Below are positions 33,661-41,706 of a stretch of 64,000 nucleotides of DNA, one piece after another. Every line of letters starts with the position of its first letter. Position 1 is the first letter of the stretch. The DNA is from Cryptosporangium phraense (GTDB taxonomy: Bacteria > Actinomycetota > Actinomycetes > Mycobacteriales > Cryptosporangiaceae). The stretch spans positions 310,001-374,000 of the forward strand of contig NZ_VIRS01000003.1 in NCBI RefSeq assembly GCF_006912135.1, given 5' to 3'. Under the pieces are notes generated by a model, which saw only the letters and a program-made list of their open reading frames with translations, was not told where the DNA came from and made no database searches. A program made the position numbers and the translations under genes.

Positions 33661-35782
33661 GCTCCACATCGTACGAACGCCCGACAAGGATCACGAGCTG
33701 CTGCGTCGCCCGGGTCATGGCCACGTACCGGTCGACCGCGGTCTCGAATTTCTCCGGCTCGACCAGCACGACCAGGTCGAACTCCAGCCCCTTGGCCAGC
33801 TCCGGCGTCAGCGAACGGACCCGCGGCCGCTCCTCGAATGTCGGATCCCCGATCACACACGCGACCCCCTCGGTATGCGAGCTCAACCACGCCTCGACGA
33901 TCGCATCCCGGTCCGACAGAATTCCGTGCACCACCGGCAACCCGTTGCTGCGGATCGACGTCGGCACGTTCGCGTCGGGCAGCGCGGCCCGGATCACCGG
34001 CTCGGCCTCGGCCATGACCTCGGCCGGCGTCCGGTAGTTGATCGTCAGCGACGCCAGCTCGATGCGGTCGAGCCCGATCCGGCGCAGCCGCTCCTCCCAC
34101 GACTCGGCGAACCCGTGCCGGGCCTGGGCCCGGTCGCCGACGATCGTGAAGCTCCGCGACGGGCACCGCAGCAGCAGCATCTGCCACTCCGCGTCGGTCA
34201 GTTCCTGGGCCTCGTCGACGACGATGTGCGCGAACGGGCCGGCCAGCGCGTCCGGATCGGCGACCGGCAGCCCGCTGTCGTCGACCAGCACGTCGTCGAA
34301 GTCCTCGACCCGCAGCATCGAGACCAGGCCCATCCCGTACTCGTCGTCGGACCGAGCCAGGTCGTCGACGACCTGGTCCATGCGCTCGCGCTGGGCGGCC
34401 AGCGCGGCCCGCCGCTGCCGGTCACGCCGGCCCGCGGACGCGTCCCCGAGCCGCTGCCGGGCTGCGTCCAGGATCGGCAGGTCCTCCACCGTCCAGGCTT
34501 TCGCGTCCGTCCGCTGCAGGGTGCGGACCTCGTCCGGGCTCAGCCAGGGTGCGCAGCGCCGCAGGTACGCGGGCACCGACCACAGATCACTGACGAGATC
34601 GGCCGCGTCCAGCAGCGGCCAGGCCCGGTTGAGCGTCGACCGCAGGTCCCGGTGGTGGGCCAGCGTCTTCCGGAGGTCGTCCTCCTTCTCCTCGTCGTCG
34701 AGCTTGGCCACCAGGATCTCGACGAGTTCCTCCCAGATCGCCTCCCGGGCCTCGTTGTGCGGAGTGCCGTGTCCCGGCGCGTCGAACGCTTCCCGCCAGT
34801 CGTCGGCGGTCAGCGACAGGCCCGCGATCCGCGTCACCGCCGTAGGTGGTTCCTCGTAGAACCGCACGGCCGCGTCCACGGCCTTCACCCATTTGGCGGA
34901 CGCCTTGAGGCGCGCCGTTCCGGCGTCGGCTTCAGGTGCGGCGGACGCGCCCTCGGGCAGGAGGTCACGCAGCGTGCAGGTCTGGACGTCCTCCTCGCCG
35001 AGGCTCGGGAGGACGTCGGCGACGTAGGCGAGGTAGGGGTGGTGCGGTCCGACGAAGAGGACGCCGCCCCGCCGGGAGCCGAGCCGCGGATCGGAGTAGA
35101 GCAGGTACGCGGTGCGGTGCAGCGCGACGACGGTCTTGCCGGTGCCGGGCCCGCCGTCGACGACCAGCGCGCCGCGGGAGCCGGCCCGGATGATCGCGTC
35201 CTGGTCGGCCTGGATCGTGCCGAGCACGTCACGCATCTGGGCCGACCGGTTCGTGCCGAGGCTGGCGATGAACGCCGACTGGTCGTCGAGGGCGGCGTGC
35301 CCCTCGAGCCCGTCGGGCGTGAAGACCTCGTCCCAGTAGTCGCTGATCCGGCCCCGGGTCCAGCGGTAGCGACGGCGGCTGACCAGGCCCATCGGGTTGG
35401 CGTGGGTCGCGCCGAAGAACGGTTCGGCGGCGGCCGTGCGCCAGTCGACGAGAAGCCGGTGGCCGTTCGGGTCGGTCAGGCCGAGGCGCCCGATGTAGGT
35501 CGGCCCGGACTCGTCGACGATGCGGCCGAGCGTCAGGTCGAGGCCGTAGCGACGGATCGTGCGGAGGCGGGCGGTGAGCCGGTGCACCTCCAGGTCGCGG
35601 TCCAGGGCGGTCTGTCCGATGCCGCCGGGCGCCCGGCGTTCGGCGTCCAGACGCGCTTCGAGGTCGGCGATCGTCGCCTCGAGGCTCTCCGCGATCGCCG
35701 CGAAATGCTTCTCGTCGTCGGCGATCAGGCCCGGGTCGGCTTTGGCGGCGAGGGCCGCGGGAAGGGCGAAAGGAGAACTCAC
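33647..35782 (-). CDS. helR: HelR, helicase-like RNA polymerase recycling motor
   Basis: 711 residues from GTG 35782; the upstream TTG at 35821 lies inside the regulatory element and is unlikely. UvrD/HelD-like: the N-terminal coiled coil ('AIAESLEATIADLEARLDAE') reaches into the polymerase channel. Walker A is 'VVDGGPGTGKTVVALHRTAY' (about 210-217), Walker B 'AHIVVDEAQELTDAEWQMLL', later motifs 'FTIVGDRAQARHG', 'LTINYRTPAEVM', 'VDRYVAMTRATQQLVIL'. HelR displaces rifamycins from RNA polymerase and recycles stalled complexes, giving intrinsic resistance. The upstream RAE-like site supports HelR over plain HelD. Confidence 0.88.
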   Translation of the reverse strand: MSSPFALPAALAAKADPGLIADDEKHFAAIAESLEATIADLEARLDAERRAPGGIGQTALDRDLEVHRLTARLRTIRRYGLDLTLGRIVDESGPTYIGRLGLTDPNGHRLLVDWRTAAAEPFFGATHANPMGLVSRRRYRWTRGRISDYWDEVFTPDGLEGHAALDDQSAFIASLGTNRSAQMRDVLGTIQADQDAIIRAGSRGALVVDGGPGTGKTVVALHRTAYLLYSDPRLGSRRGGVLFVGPHHPYLAYVADVLPSLGEEDVQTCTLRDLLPEGASAAPEADAGTARLKASAKWVKAVDAAVRFYEEPPTAVTRIAGLSLTADDWREAFDAPGHGTPHNEAREAIWEELVEILVAKLDDEEKEDDLRKTLAHHRDLRSTLNRAWPLLDAADLVSDLWSVPAYLRRCAPWLSPDEVRTLQRTDAKAWTVEDLPILDAARQRLGDASAGRRDRQRRAALAAQRERMDQVVDDLARSDDEYGMGLVSMLRVEDFDDVLVDDSGLPVADPDALAGPFAHIVVDEAQELTDAEWQMLLLRCPSRSFTIVGDRAQARHGFAESWEERLRRIGLDRIELASLTINYRTPAEVMAEAEPVIRAALPDANVPTSIRSNGLPVVHGILSDRDAIVEAWLSSHTEGVACVIGDPTFEERPRVRSLTPELAKGLEFDLVVLVEPEKFETAVDRYVAMTRATQQLVILVGRSYDVEHDHG

Positions 35783-35806
35783 GATGAGTGAGTGTGCGCG
35801 CTGACC

Positions 35807-35828
35807 GGGGCCTTGCCGCAAGATCCCC
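35807..35828 (-). promoter_or_regulatory. Rifamycin-associated element (RAE) upstream of helR
   Basis: On the minus strand, GGGG, two bases, the core CTTGCGGCAAG, then GCCCC. The published actinobacterial RAE is GGGGCTTGCGGCAAGGCCC, so core and flanks agree with a 2-bp difference on one side. It lies 24 bp before GTG 35782, just downstream of a possible -10 'tatagc' (35836-35841). This matches the known position between promoter and start. Confidence 0.85.
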
Positions 35829-35888
35829 CCTCTGCTATACGTTCAAGAGGGAACGAAGCTGACCTCCTTCGCCGCTAGCGTCGGCGCC

Positions 35889-36251
35889 ATGGACTGGAAG
35901 ATCGAACTCATCCCCGTGCCGGTCACCGACGTCGACCGGGCCAAGGCCTTCTACGAGAAGATCGGTTTCCACGCCGATCACGATCACGCCGTGCGTCCCG
36001 GGCTGCGGTTCGTGCAGTTCACCCCGCCGGGGTCGGCGTGCTCGATCGTCCTCGGCGAGGGCATCACCGAGAAGACGCCCGGCAGCCAGGAGATCCAGGT
36101 CGTCGTCGGCGACGCCGAGGAGGCGCGGGCCCAGTTGATCGCGGCCGGCGTGGAGGCGAGCGACGTCGACCCGCAGCCCTGGGGCAACTTCGTCTACTTC
36201 CGCGATCCCGATGGCAACTCCTGGGCCCTGCAAGCGATCGGTCACCGATAG
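35889..36251 (+). CDS. VOC-family protein
   Basis: 120 residues. Glyoxalase-like: 'KIELIPVPVTDVDRAKAFYE', 'IGFHADHDHAVRPGLRFVQF', 'TPPGSACSIVLGEGI', 'IQVVVGDAEEARAQLIAAGV', 'GNFVYFRDPDGNSWALQAI'. This exact pattern, with a small-substrate cavity and partial metal ligands, is widespread in actinomycetes. Reaction unknown. Divergent from helR, with the RAE and a 60-bp gap between, so it might respond to the same signal. Confidence 0.87.
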   Translation: MDWKIELIPVPVTDVDRAKAFYEKIGFHADHDHAVRPGLRFVQFTPPGSACSIVLGEGITEKTPGSQEIQVVVGDAEEARAQLIAAGVEASDVDPQPWGNFVYFRDPDGNSWALQAIGHR

Positions 36252-36470
36252 GACGGTCGCTGGGCAGCGTCCTCGCCGCCAGGCGGTAGCGGCATCCCGC
36301 GCGCTCGCCGCCGGTCACGAGCTGGGTGCGCTCGATGAGCTGCGCCGGTGGGCCGCTCGACCGCGTCGGACCGGCGATCGCGATCTCGGTCGGGGTCACC
36401 TTGGCGGGCATTGGTGGCCTGGCCTGCCGACCGGCGTTCCTTCGAGCGGCGGGGCAGGCCCGCCTGGGCG
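36252..36470 (+). other. Gap with a weak transporter-like fragment
   Basis: No complete gene. One plus-strand frame reads 'AGGPLDRVGPAIAISVGVTL' and 'AGIGGLACRPAFL', which looks like the DRxG loop and next helix of a major facilitator protein. It has no start and ends in a stop about 60 codons later. Could be a remnant or chance. Confidence 0.2.
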
Positions 36471-37394
36471 TCAGGCCGTGAGCGGGTGGGCGTCCAGCGC
36501 GGTGGTGAGCCAGCGGACCACCGGTTGGAGGGTCGGCATCTCCGGTGTCCCGGAGATCCGCGCGACCAGCTGGAAATACCGCTCGGCGTGCGGGTCGCCG
36601 CCGATCTCGACCCGGGTGCGCAGCGCGGCCCGGTAGGCCGGCGAGTCGACCGCGCCGAACTCGGCCGTGTATGCGGCGACGATCTCGTCGACGATCGGCC
36701 CGGCGTCGGCCGCGGCCGGGTCGACGCCGTCGGCCAGGGCTCGTTCGACCGTCGCGCGGACGGTCTCGGTGAGCGCGCCGTGCAGGCCCTCCTCGCGGTT
36801 CGCCGCCTGGTGCTCGGCGGCCCGCCGGGCGCTGGCCCGGAACTCCGGGTCGTTGATCAGCTCGGCGAGCGTGACCCAGTCGTCGAGCTGCTGCGGGGTC
36901 GGCTCGGCCGGCAACTCCGGCAGCGACGCCCGCATCAGCGCGACGAAGTCGGGGTTGGCGTCGACGTTGCCGAACGTCTCGTCGATGAACGTGGTCAGCA
37001 GGCGCTCCCGCTCGGCGGCGGAGAGACGGGCGAGGCGGTTCAAGAGGGACACCTCCGCGGGCTGGGTGCCCCGCGCGGCGATCAGGGAGAGCACCGCGCG
37101 ACGGGCCTGGAGTAACCGGATCTGTGCTGTCGCCGCGGCCGCGTGGGCGGCCGCGACGCCGGCGAGATCGACCTGTCGCTCCACGACCTGCCGGATCGTC
37201 GCCAGGTCGAGGCCCAGCTCACGCAGCGCGCAGACCAGTTCGAGCCGGGCCAGCGCTCCGTCGTCGTAACGGCGGTACCCGGCCGGGGTGCGGCCCGATT
37301 CCGGGACCACCCCGACGTCCGCATAGAAGCGGATCGTGCGGACCGGCAGACCGGTCCGCACGGACAGCTCACCGATGGAGTACAGGTCTTTCAC
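36471..37394 (-). CDS. MerR-family regulator
   Basis: 307 residues from GTG 37394. N-terminal MerR HTH: 'DLYSIGELSVRTGLPVRTIR', 'FYADVGVVPESGRTPAGYRR', 'ALARLELVCALRELGLDLAT', then a dimer helix. The long helical C-terminal domain ('RLSAAERERLLTTFIDETFG', 'VTLAELINDPEFRASARRAA') belongs to the kind that binds organic ligands. Its own promoter has the MerR hallmark, a 19-bp spacer containing a dyad (37402-37432). The target is probably its own gene, since the neighbours face other ways or end here. Confidence 0.88.
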   Translation of the reverse strand: MKDLYSIGELSVRTGLPVRTIRFYADVGVVPESGRTPAGYRRYDDGALARLELVCALRELGLDLATIRQVVERQVDLAGVAAAHAAAATAQIRLLQARRAVLSLIAARGTQPAEVSLLNRLARLSAAERERLLTTFIDETFGNVDANPDFVALMRASLPELPAEPTPQQLDDWVTLAELINDPEFRASARRAAEHQAANREEGLHGALTETVRATVERALADGVDPAAADAGPIVDEIVAAYTAEFGAVDSPAYRAALRTRVEIGGDPHAERYFQLVARISGTPEMPTLQPVVRWLTTALDAHPLTA

Positions 37395-37401
37395 GCGGAC
37401 C

Positions 37402-37432
37402 AGCGTGCCGCCTCCAGTGGGTGGAGACTCAA
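37402..37432 (-). promoter_or_regulatory. MerR-type promoter with 19-bp spacer and dyad
   Basis: On the minus strand: -35 TTGAGT, a 19-bp spacer containing CTCCA-N5-TGGAG, then -10 CACGCT, 7 bp before GTG 37394. Overlong spacers with a central dyad are the target of MerR-type activators, which untwist them. Confidence 0.6.
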
Positions 37433-38373
37433 GCCCGGATCTTCGCGAGCCGGGCCTCGGTCGGCCAGCGGACGTCGTAAGCCCAGCCGAAGCGCTCGAA
37501 GAGCCAGATCGTCCGGGCCGAGATGTCGATCTCGCCGCGGCGGACGCCGTGCCGGGCCTGGGTCGGGTCGGCGTGGTGCAGGTTGTGCCAGGCCTCACCC
37601 ATGCTCAGGATGGCCAGTGGCCAGAAGTTCGTCGCCTTGTCGCGGGCCGCGAACGGCCGCTCGCCGATCATGTGGCAGACCGAGTTCACCGACCAGGTGA
37701 CGTGGTGCAGCAACGTGATCCGGACCAGCCCGGCCCAGAAGAACGCGGTCAGCGCCCCGAACCACGACCAGGTGATCAGCCCGCCCAGCACGGCCGGCAG
37801 CACCAGCGTCACGATCGTCAGCGGGCCGAACAGCCGGTGCACGATCCGGATGTCCTTGTCCTCGATCAGGTCGGGCGCGAAGCGCCGCTGGTTGGTCAGC
37901 GACCGGTCGAGGATCCAGCCCAGGTGGGCGTGCCAGAAGCCCCGGGCCAGCGCGACCGGTGAGGTGCCGAACAGCCAGGGCGAGTGCGGGTCGCCCTCCT
38001 TGTCGGCAAAGGCGTGGTGCCTGCGGTGGTCGGCCACCCAGTGCCGGACCGGCCCCTGCACGGCCATGCTTCCGGCCACCGCGAGCGCCACCCGCAGCGG
38101 TCGTTTCGCTTTGAACGACCCGTGGGTGAAATAGCGGTGGTAGCCCACCGTCGTCCCCAGACAGGTCACGACGTAGAAGAACACCGCCAGCCCGACGTCG
38201 ACCCAGCTCAGGCCCCAGCCCCAGGCGAACGGGACGGCGGCCAGCAGGGCCAGGAACGGCAGGATGACGAACAGGTACACGGTGAAGTGGGCGGGAATCG
38301 GTCGTCGGCCCTCGAGCAGGCTCTTCGGCCCGCGCTGCGGCGTGCCGGATTCTTCGTCAACAGCAGTGGACAC
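37429..38373 (-). CDS. Acyl-CoA/acyl-lipid delta-9 fatty acid desaturase
   Basis: 314 residues. Membrane di-iron desaturase: three His boxes 'GYHRYFTHGSFK', 'ADHRRHHAFADKEGDPHSPW', 'EAWHNLHHADPTQARHG'. Four membrane helices in two pairs ('YLFVILPFLALLAAVPFAWG', 'VGLAVFFYVVTCLGTTVGYH', 'FGPLTIVTLVLPAVLGGLIT', 'FGALTAFFWAGLVRITLLHH'). It introduces a cis double bond into stearoyl or palmitoyl chains to adjust membrane fluidity. Start is GTG 38373. No adjacent ferredoxin gene. Confidence 0.93.
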   Translation of the reverse strand: MSTAVDEESGTPQRGPKSLLEGRRPIPAHFTVYLFVILPFLALLAAVPFAWGWGLSWVDVGLAVFFYVVTCLGTTVGYHRYFTHGSFKAKRPLRVALAVAGSMAVQGPVRHWVADHRRHHAFADKEGDPHSPWLFGTSPVALARGFWHAHLGWILDRSLTNQRRFAPDLIEDKDIRIVHRLFGPLTIVTLVLPAVLGGLITWSWFGALTAFFWAGLVRITLLHHVTWSVNSVCHMIGERPFAARDKATNFWPLAILSMGEAWHNLHHADPTQARHGVRRGEIDISARTIWLFERFGWAYDVRWPTEARLAKIRA

Positions 38374-38487
38374 GGCCGTCCCTTACGCAGTAGGTAGTGG
38401 CGCGGGACCTACGCCCGGAACGTAACCCCATTGCAGGACTACCCGTAGAACGGCGGCATTCCACCACGTGAAGTGCGCGGGTTGCGT

Positions 38488-38868
38488 CTACCTCGGGATT
38501 CGGGCCCGGTAGGCCTCGCGGCTGGCCTCGATGCCGGGGACGTGCTCGATCGCCCAACCGGCCAGCGCGAGGGCGGGAGGGATGAGGCTCTGGCCGGTGG
38601 GAGTGAGGGCGTATTCGACCCGGGGTGGGGCTTCCGGGTAGGCGGTGCGCGAGACCAGCCCGTCGCGTTCGAGGTTCCGGAGCGTCAGCGTGAGCATGCG
38701 CTGGGAGATGCCCGGGATCTGCTGGTGCAGGTCGGTGAAGCGCACCGCGCCCTGGTCGAGCGTGACGACGATCAGCAGCGTCCATTTGTTGCAGATCTGG
38801 TCGAGGATCGCGCGCAGCGTCTGGCCGTTGTCGCCGCGGATCATGCAGGTGTGCTGGTACTCCGACAT
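38488..38868 (-). CDS. HxlR-family regulator
   Basis: 126 residues. Winged helix of the HxlR type: 'TLRAILDQICNKWTLLIVVT', 'RFTDLHQQIPGISQRMLTLT', 'LRNLERDGLVSRTAYPEAPP', 'RVEYALTPTGQSLIPPALAL'. A cysteine near the N terminus ('QHTCMIRGD') and one in 'DQICNKW' could make it redox- or quinone-sensitive, as in HypR/QorR-like members. Divergent from the DoxX gene, which is its probable target. Confidence 0.9.
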   Translation of the reverse strand: MSEYQHTCMIRGDNGQTLRAILDQICNKWTLLIVVTLDQGAVRFTDLHQQIPGISQRMLTLTLRNLERDGLVSRTAYPEAPPRVEYALTPTGQSLIPPALALAGWAIEHVPGIEASREAYRARIPR

Positions 38869-38935
38869 CGGTGCTCCTCGCGCACACGCGTGTGCCTTTT
38901 ACAGGCCGGTTCGTGGTGACGCATCATGTGCCTAC

Positions 38936-38948
38936 TTACTGATCGTAA
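38936..38948. promoter_or_regulatory. Possible HxlR operator
   Basis: Palindrome TTAC-N5-GTAA in the 94-bp gap between the divergent HxlR and DoxX genes, 15 bp before the DoxX ATG. The position suits repression of DoxX. The site is short, so the evidence is moderate. Confidence 0.45.
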
Positions 38949-38962
38949 CTAACGAGGTCACC

Positions 38963-39328
38963 ATGGAAATCGCCTACTGGATCGTCGCCGGCCTGCTCGC
39001 GGTCTTCTACCTGTACGCGGGCGGGCAGAAGGTGCTCCGGAGCCAGGATCAGCTGCGGCCGATGATGGGGTGGGTCGACCAGGTCGGGATGCCGCTGACG
39101 CGGACGATCGGTGTGCTGGAGGTGCTCGGCGCGATCGGGCTGATCCTGCCGCCGCTGACCGGGATCGCCGCCTGGCTCGCGGTGGCGGCGGCGATCGGCC
39201 TGGTGCTGGTGCAGGCCGGGGGGATCGTCACGCACTTACTGCGCGGCGAGGTGAAGGTGATCGGGCTGAACGTGGTGCTGCTGGCCTTGGCCGCGGTGGC
39301 CGCCTGGCTGGCCACGTCGGTCGTCTGA
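38963..39328 (+). CDS. DoxX-family membrane protein
   Basis: 121 residues, four membrane helices: 'YWIVAGLLAVFYLYAGGQKV', 'TRTIGVLEVLGAIGLILPPL', 'AAWLAVAAAIGLVLVQAGGI', 'VIGLNVVLLALAAVAAWLAT'. The pattern 'AGGQKVLRS' after helix 1 is typical of DoxX/DoxD-like proteins, linked in mycobacteria to redox or thiol stress. With a divergent HxlR regulator the pair looks like a redox-responsive unit. ATG 38963 follows 'gaggtcacc'. Confidence 0.87.
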   Translation: MEIAYWIVAGLLAVFYLYAGGQKVLRSQDQLRPMMGWVDQVGMPLTRTIGVLEVLGAIGLILPPLTGIAAWLAVAAAIGLVLVQAGGIVTHLLRGEVKVIGLNVVLLALAAVAAWLATSVV

Positions 39329-39410
39329 CCCTTCGTCCCTCGAGGGGCAGCGCGGAGAGCGCTCGGCCGACTACAATCCGCGACTACTCGCGTCGCTGGG
39401 GGGCCGACAG

Positions 39411-40160
39411 TTGCTCAGACGTAAGCAGTCGCCGCGGAGACCGTCCACCGCGCCGTTACCGCGAGAACCGTCCGTCTACACCGTGCTCCAGCGGGTCAGC
39501 GTCATGATCGGGTTGTTCGCGCTGGCCCCGCTGACGCGGATCTGGGATCGGCCCTGGCCGGTCCGGCTCGTCTTCGCCCTGGCCGTCGTGACGTTGCTCG
39601 CGGCGACGACGTACGACCTGTTGCCGCGCTGGTTCCGGCGGCGGTCGGTGCTGCTGGTGGGGGTGTTGGGCGTCTCGATCGTGGCCGCGCTGGTGCCGGC
39701 CGCGCTCAGCGAGCCGGAGGCGGCGGTGGGGCAGTTGCCGGAGGCGGCCGGCCGGGCGACGTTCACGACGCCGCGGCCGGGACAGTCCTTCGCGCTCGTG
39801 GAGCGGAAGGGCGGTGAGTACACCGACGGGTTCGTCGCGACCGGTACGTGCACGGTGCCGCCGGAGTACAGCGCGGTGATCGGGTACCGGGCCACCGACG
39901 GGTCGGGCTACTGGCTGCTCAGCGACGGGATCCTGGGCGACTGCGCGTCCGACGGCGTCACCCGGCGGTGGACGGCCGGGCGGGTCGATCCGAGCTGGGG
40001 CGCTCCCGGGGTGCGGCGGGCGGCGGCGCTCGTCGTGATCGTGATGCGGCGGGATTTGGCTCTGCGCGCTCAGGTCGACAAGCAGAAAGGCGAGCCGCTG
40101 CGGCTGCCCAGGCCGGCCGCTTCGGTCACGGTCTTCACGACTCGGGTCGCCCTGAGGTAG
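39411..40160 (+). CDS. Hypothetical membrane protein
   Basis: 249 residues from TTG 39411 behind 'ctggggggccgacag'. Three membrane helices ('VSVMIGLFALAPLTRIW', 'VRLVFALAVVTLLAATTYDL', 'VLLVGVLGVSIVAALVPAAL'), then an outside beta-rich domain with a cysteine pair ('ATGTCTVPPEYSAVIGYRAT', 'GILGDCASDGVTRRWTAGRV'). No family recognised. Overlaps the convergent P450-like gene by 26 bp. Confidence 0.65.
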   Translation: MLRRKQSPRRPSTAPLPREPSVYTVLQRVSVMIGLFALAPLTRIWDRPWPVRLVFALAVVTLLAATTYDLLPRWFRRRSVLLVGVLGVSIVAALVPAALSEPEAAVGQLPEAAGRATFTTPRPGQSFALVERKGGEYTDGFVATGTCTVPPEYSAVIGYRATDGSGYWLLSDGILGDCASDGVTRRWTAGRVDPSWGAPGVRRAAALVVIVMRRDLALRAQVDKQKGEPLRLPRPAASVTVFTTRVALR

Positions 40161-40803
40161 CGGCCCGGTGCGCGAGGGCGAGGGCGTGGGCTCGGCCGGG
40201 GCAGCGGTGTTCGCCGGCGCCGAAGGCCAGGCCGTCGGCCAGGGCCACGAGGACGACCTCGCCGGCGTCGACGGTGAGGTCGCCGAGCCGGGTCGGGGTC
40301 AGCGCGACCCGCTTCGTGGTCGGGGCCGGTGGGTCGTCGCGGAGGACGTCGTCGATCGGCCTGGTCCGGGCGCGCTCGATGAGCGTCGTCGTGGCCTGGC
40401 AGGCCTGGACCAGGAGGCCGATCCGGGCCGCGGTGGCCTCGTCGTGGTCGCCGCCCAGGATGTCGACCAGGCGGTCGACGGCCGCGTCGGCTCGGGGCTC
40501 GTCGCCGGTGCCGGGCTGGTAGGCCTGGGCTACGTCCGCGACGAGCGCCACCGGCACGTCCAGCCCGAGCGCCCGCGCCAGCGTGGCGACCGGATGGTCG
40601 TCGGACTCGGTTGACCGGAGGGCGTCCGGGGGAACCGTCGCCAGGAGGTCGACGACCAGGGCCCGGCGTCGGCGATGGGGCTCGCCGGAGCTGAACCGGG
40701 CCACCGAGGCCCGCAGCCACCCCACCCCGCGGTCGCCGGGCGGCACGCCCGGCACCGCGAACGTGGGGGAGGTGAGCACGGCCTCGGCCGGAAGCTGCTG
40801 CAT
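40135..40803 (-). CDS. Short cytochrome P450-like protein
   Basis: 222 residues, about half a normal P450. The I-helix-like 'ARIGLLVQACQATTTLIERA' and the haem loop 'LAFGAGEHRCPGRAHALALA' with the Cys ligand are present, but the classic ExxR and the A-to-H helices are reduced. The N terminus 'VGWLRASVARFSSGEPHRRR' appears in other short actinobacterial proteins of this type, so the size is probably natural, not a truncation. Whether it binds haem or has activity is unknown. Confidence 0.65.
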   Translation of the reverse strand: MQQLPAEAVLTSPTFAVPGVPPGDRGVGWLRASVARFSSGEPHRRRRALVVDLLATVPPDALRSTESDDHPVATLARALGLDVPVALVADVAQAYQPGTGDEPRADAAVDRLVDILGGDHDEATAARIGLLVQACQATTTLIERARTRPIDDVLRDDPPAPTTKRVALTPTRLGDLTVDAGEVVLVALADGLAFGAGEHRCPGRAHALALAHRAATSGRPES

Positions 40804-40893
40804 CCGGCGACGCTAGCCCGCGGACGGTTCGCCCAGGGCCGAACGATCCCCCCGGCCGCTCTCGCCGCCCACCTGCGCGTCCGCGGGCCGGGG

Positions 40894-41610
40894 TCACCAG
40901 GGAATCGGGCCGGCGTCCTCGAAGTAGCCGCCGGTCGGGCCGTCGTCCGGGAGCGTCGCGAGCCGGATCGCGATCGCCGCGCCCTGCTCGGGCGTCCGGA
41001 CACCGCGGAAACCGTTGAGGTCGGTCGCGACGAAGCCCGGGCAGCCGAGATTGATCAGGATGTTCGTGTCCTTCAGCGCCTTCGCGTACTGGACCGTGAT
41101 CCCGTTGAGGAACGTCTTCGACGGCGCGTAGGCCATGCTCAGCGGGCCGGTGTCGCCCTGGTCGGCGGTCTGCCGGGTCAGCGACCCGACGCTGCTCGAC
41201 ATGTTCACGATCCTCGGCTTCGCCGAGCGGCGCAGCAGCGGCAGCAGCGCGTCGGTGACCCGCACGACGCCGATGATGTTGGTCTCCACGACGGTCCGGA
41301 TCACCGCCGGGTCGGCCTTCGTCGGCTCCTGGCCGAAGCCACCGGTGATCCCCGCGTTGTTGACCAGCACGTCCAGTCCGCCGCGCTCCTCCAGCAGCGC
41401 GGCCGCCGCCGCGACGCTCGCGTCGTCGGTGACGTCGAGCGGGACGCCGAACGCGTCGACGCCGGCTGCCCGCAGCTTCTCGACCGCGGCCTCGCGACGC
41501 GCGTCGTCCCGGGCGCCGACGCCGACGCTCCAGCCGAGCGCGCCCAGCCCGGCCGCGATCTCGTACCCGATGCCCTTGTTCGCGCCGGTGACCAGCGCCG
41601 TGGTGTTCAT
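40894..41610 (-). CDS. Short-chain dehydrogenase/reductase
   Basis: 238 residues. Classical SDR: cofactor motif 'ALVTGANKGIGYEIAAGLGA', 'VPLDVTDDASV', 'DVLVNNAGITGGFGQ', catalytic Ser in 'RIVNMSSSVGSLTR', Tyr and Lys in 'SMAYAPSKTFLNGITVQYAK', and 'LGCPGFVATDLNGFRG'. Arg at 'VGARDD' suggests NADPH preference. Divergent from the LysR gene, with a clear palindrome between them. Confidence 0.92.
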   Translation of the reverse strand: MNTTALVTGANKGIGYEIAAGLGALGWSVGVGARDDARREAAVEKLRAAGVDAFGVPLDVTDDASVAAAAALLEERGGLDVLVNNAGITGGFGQEPTKADPAVIRTVVETNIIGVVRVTDALLPLLRRSAKPRIVNMSSSVGSLTRQTADQGDTGPLSMAYAPSKTFLNGITVQYAKALKDTNILINLGCPGFVATDLNGFRGVRTPEQGAAIAIRLATLPDDGPTGGYFEDAGPIPW

Positions 41611-41663
41611 GTCCCGATCGTGGCCCCGGCCGGCGGCGCGGGGCCAACACCGTGTGGGTGGCG

Positions 41664-41686
41664 ATCGATACCTCTGGAGTATCGAT
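41664..41686. promoter_or_regulatory. LysR-type operator between SDR and LysR genes
   Basis: Perfect 8-bp inverted repeat ATCGATAC-N7-GTATCGAT, containing the LysR T-N11-A pattern. It ends 20 bp before the LysR ATG (41707) and starts 53 bp from the SDR ATG (41610), suitable for autorepression and activation of the SDR. Confidence 0.75.
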
Positions 41687-41706
41687 GCGCGGGTAGCGTG
41701 GTCGGC

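Noticed and set aside
33554-35791. 745-residue plus-strand frame opposite helR
   Set aside because: Antisense shadow. The minus strand encodes clear Walker and helicase motifs.
36252-36470. Small gene 'MPAKVTPTEIAIAGPTRSSG' on the minus strand
   Set aside because: No family, no ribosome site, and it runs antisense into the VOC gene.
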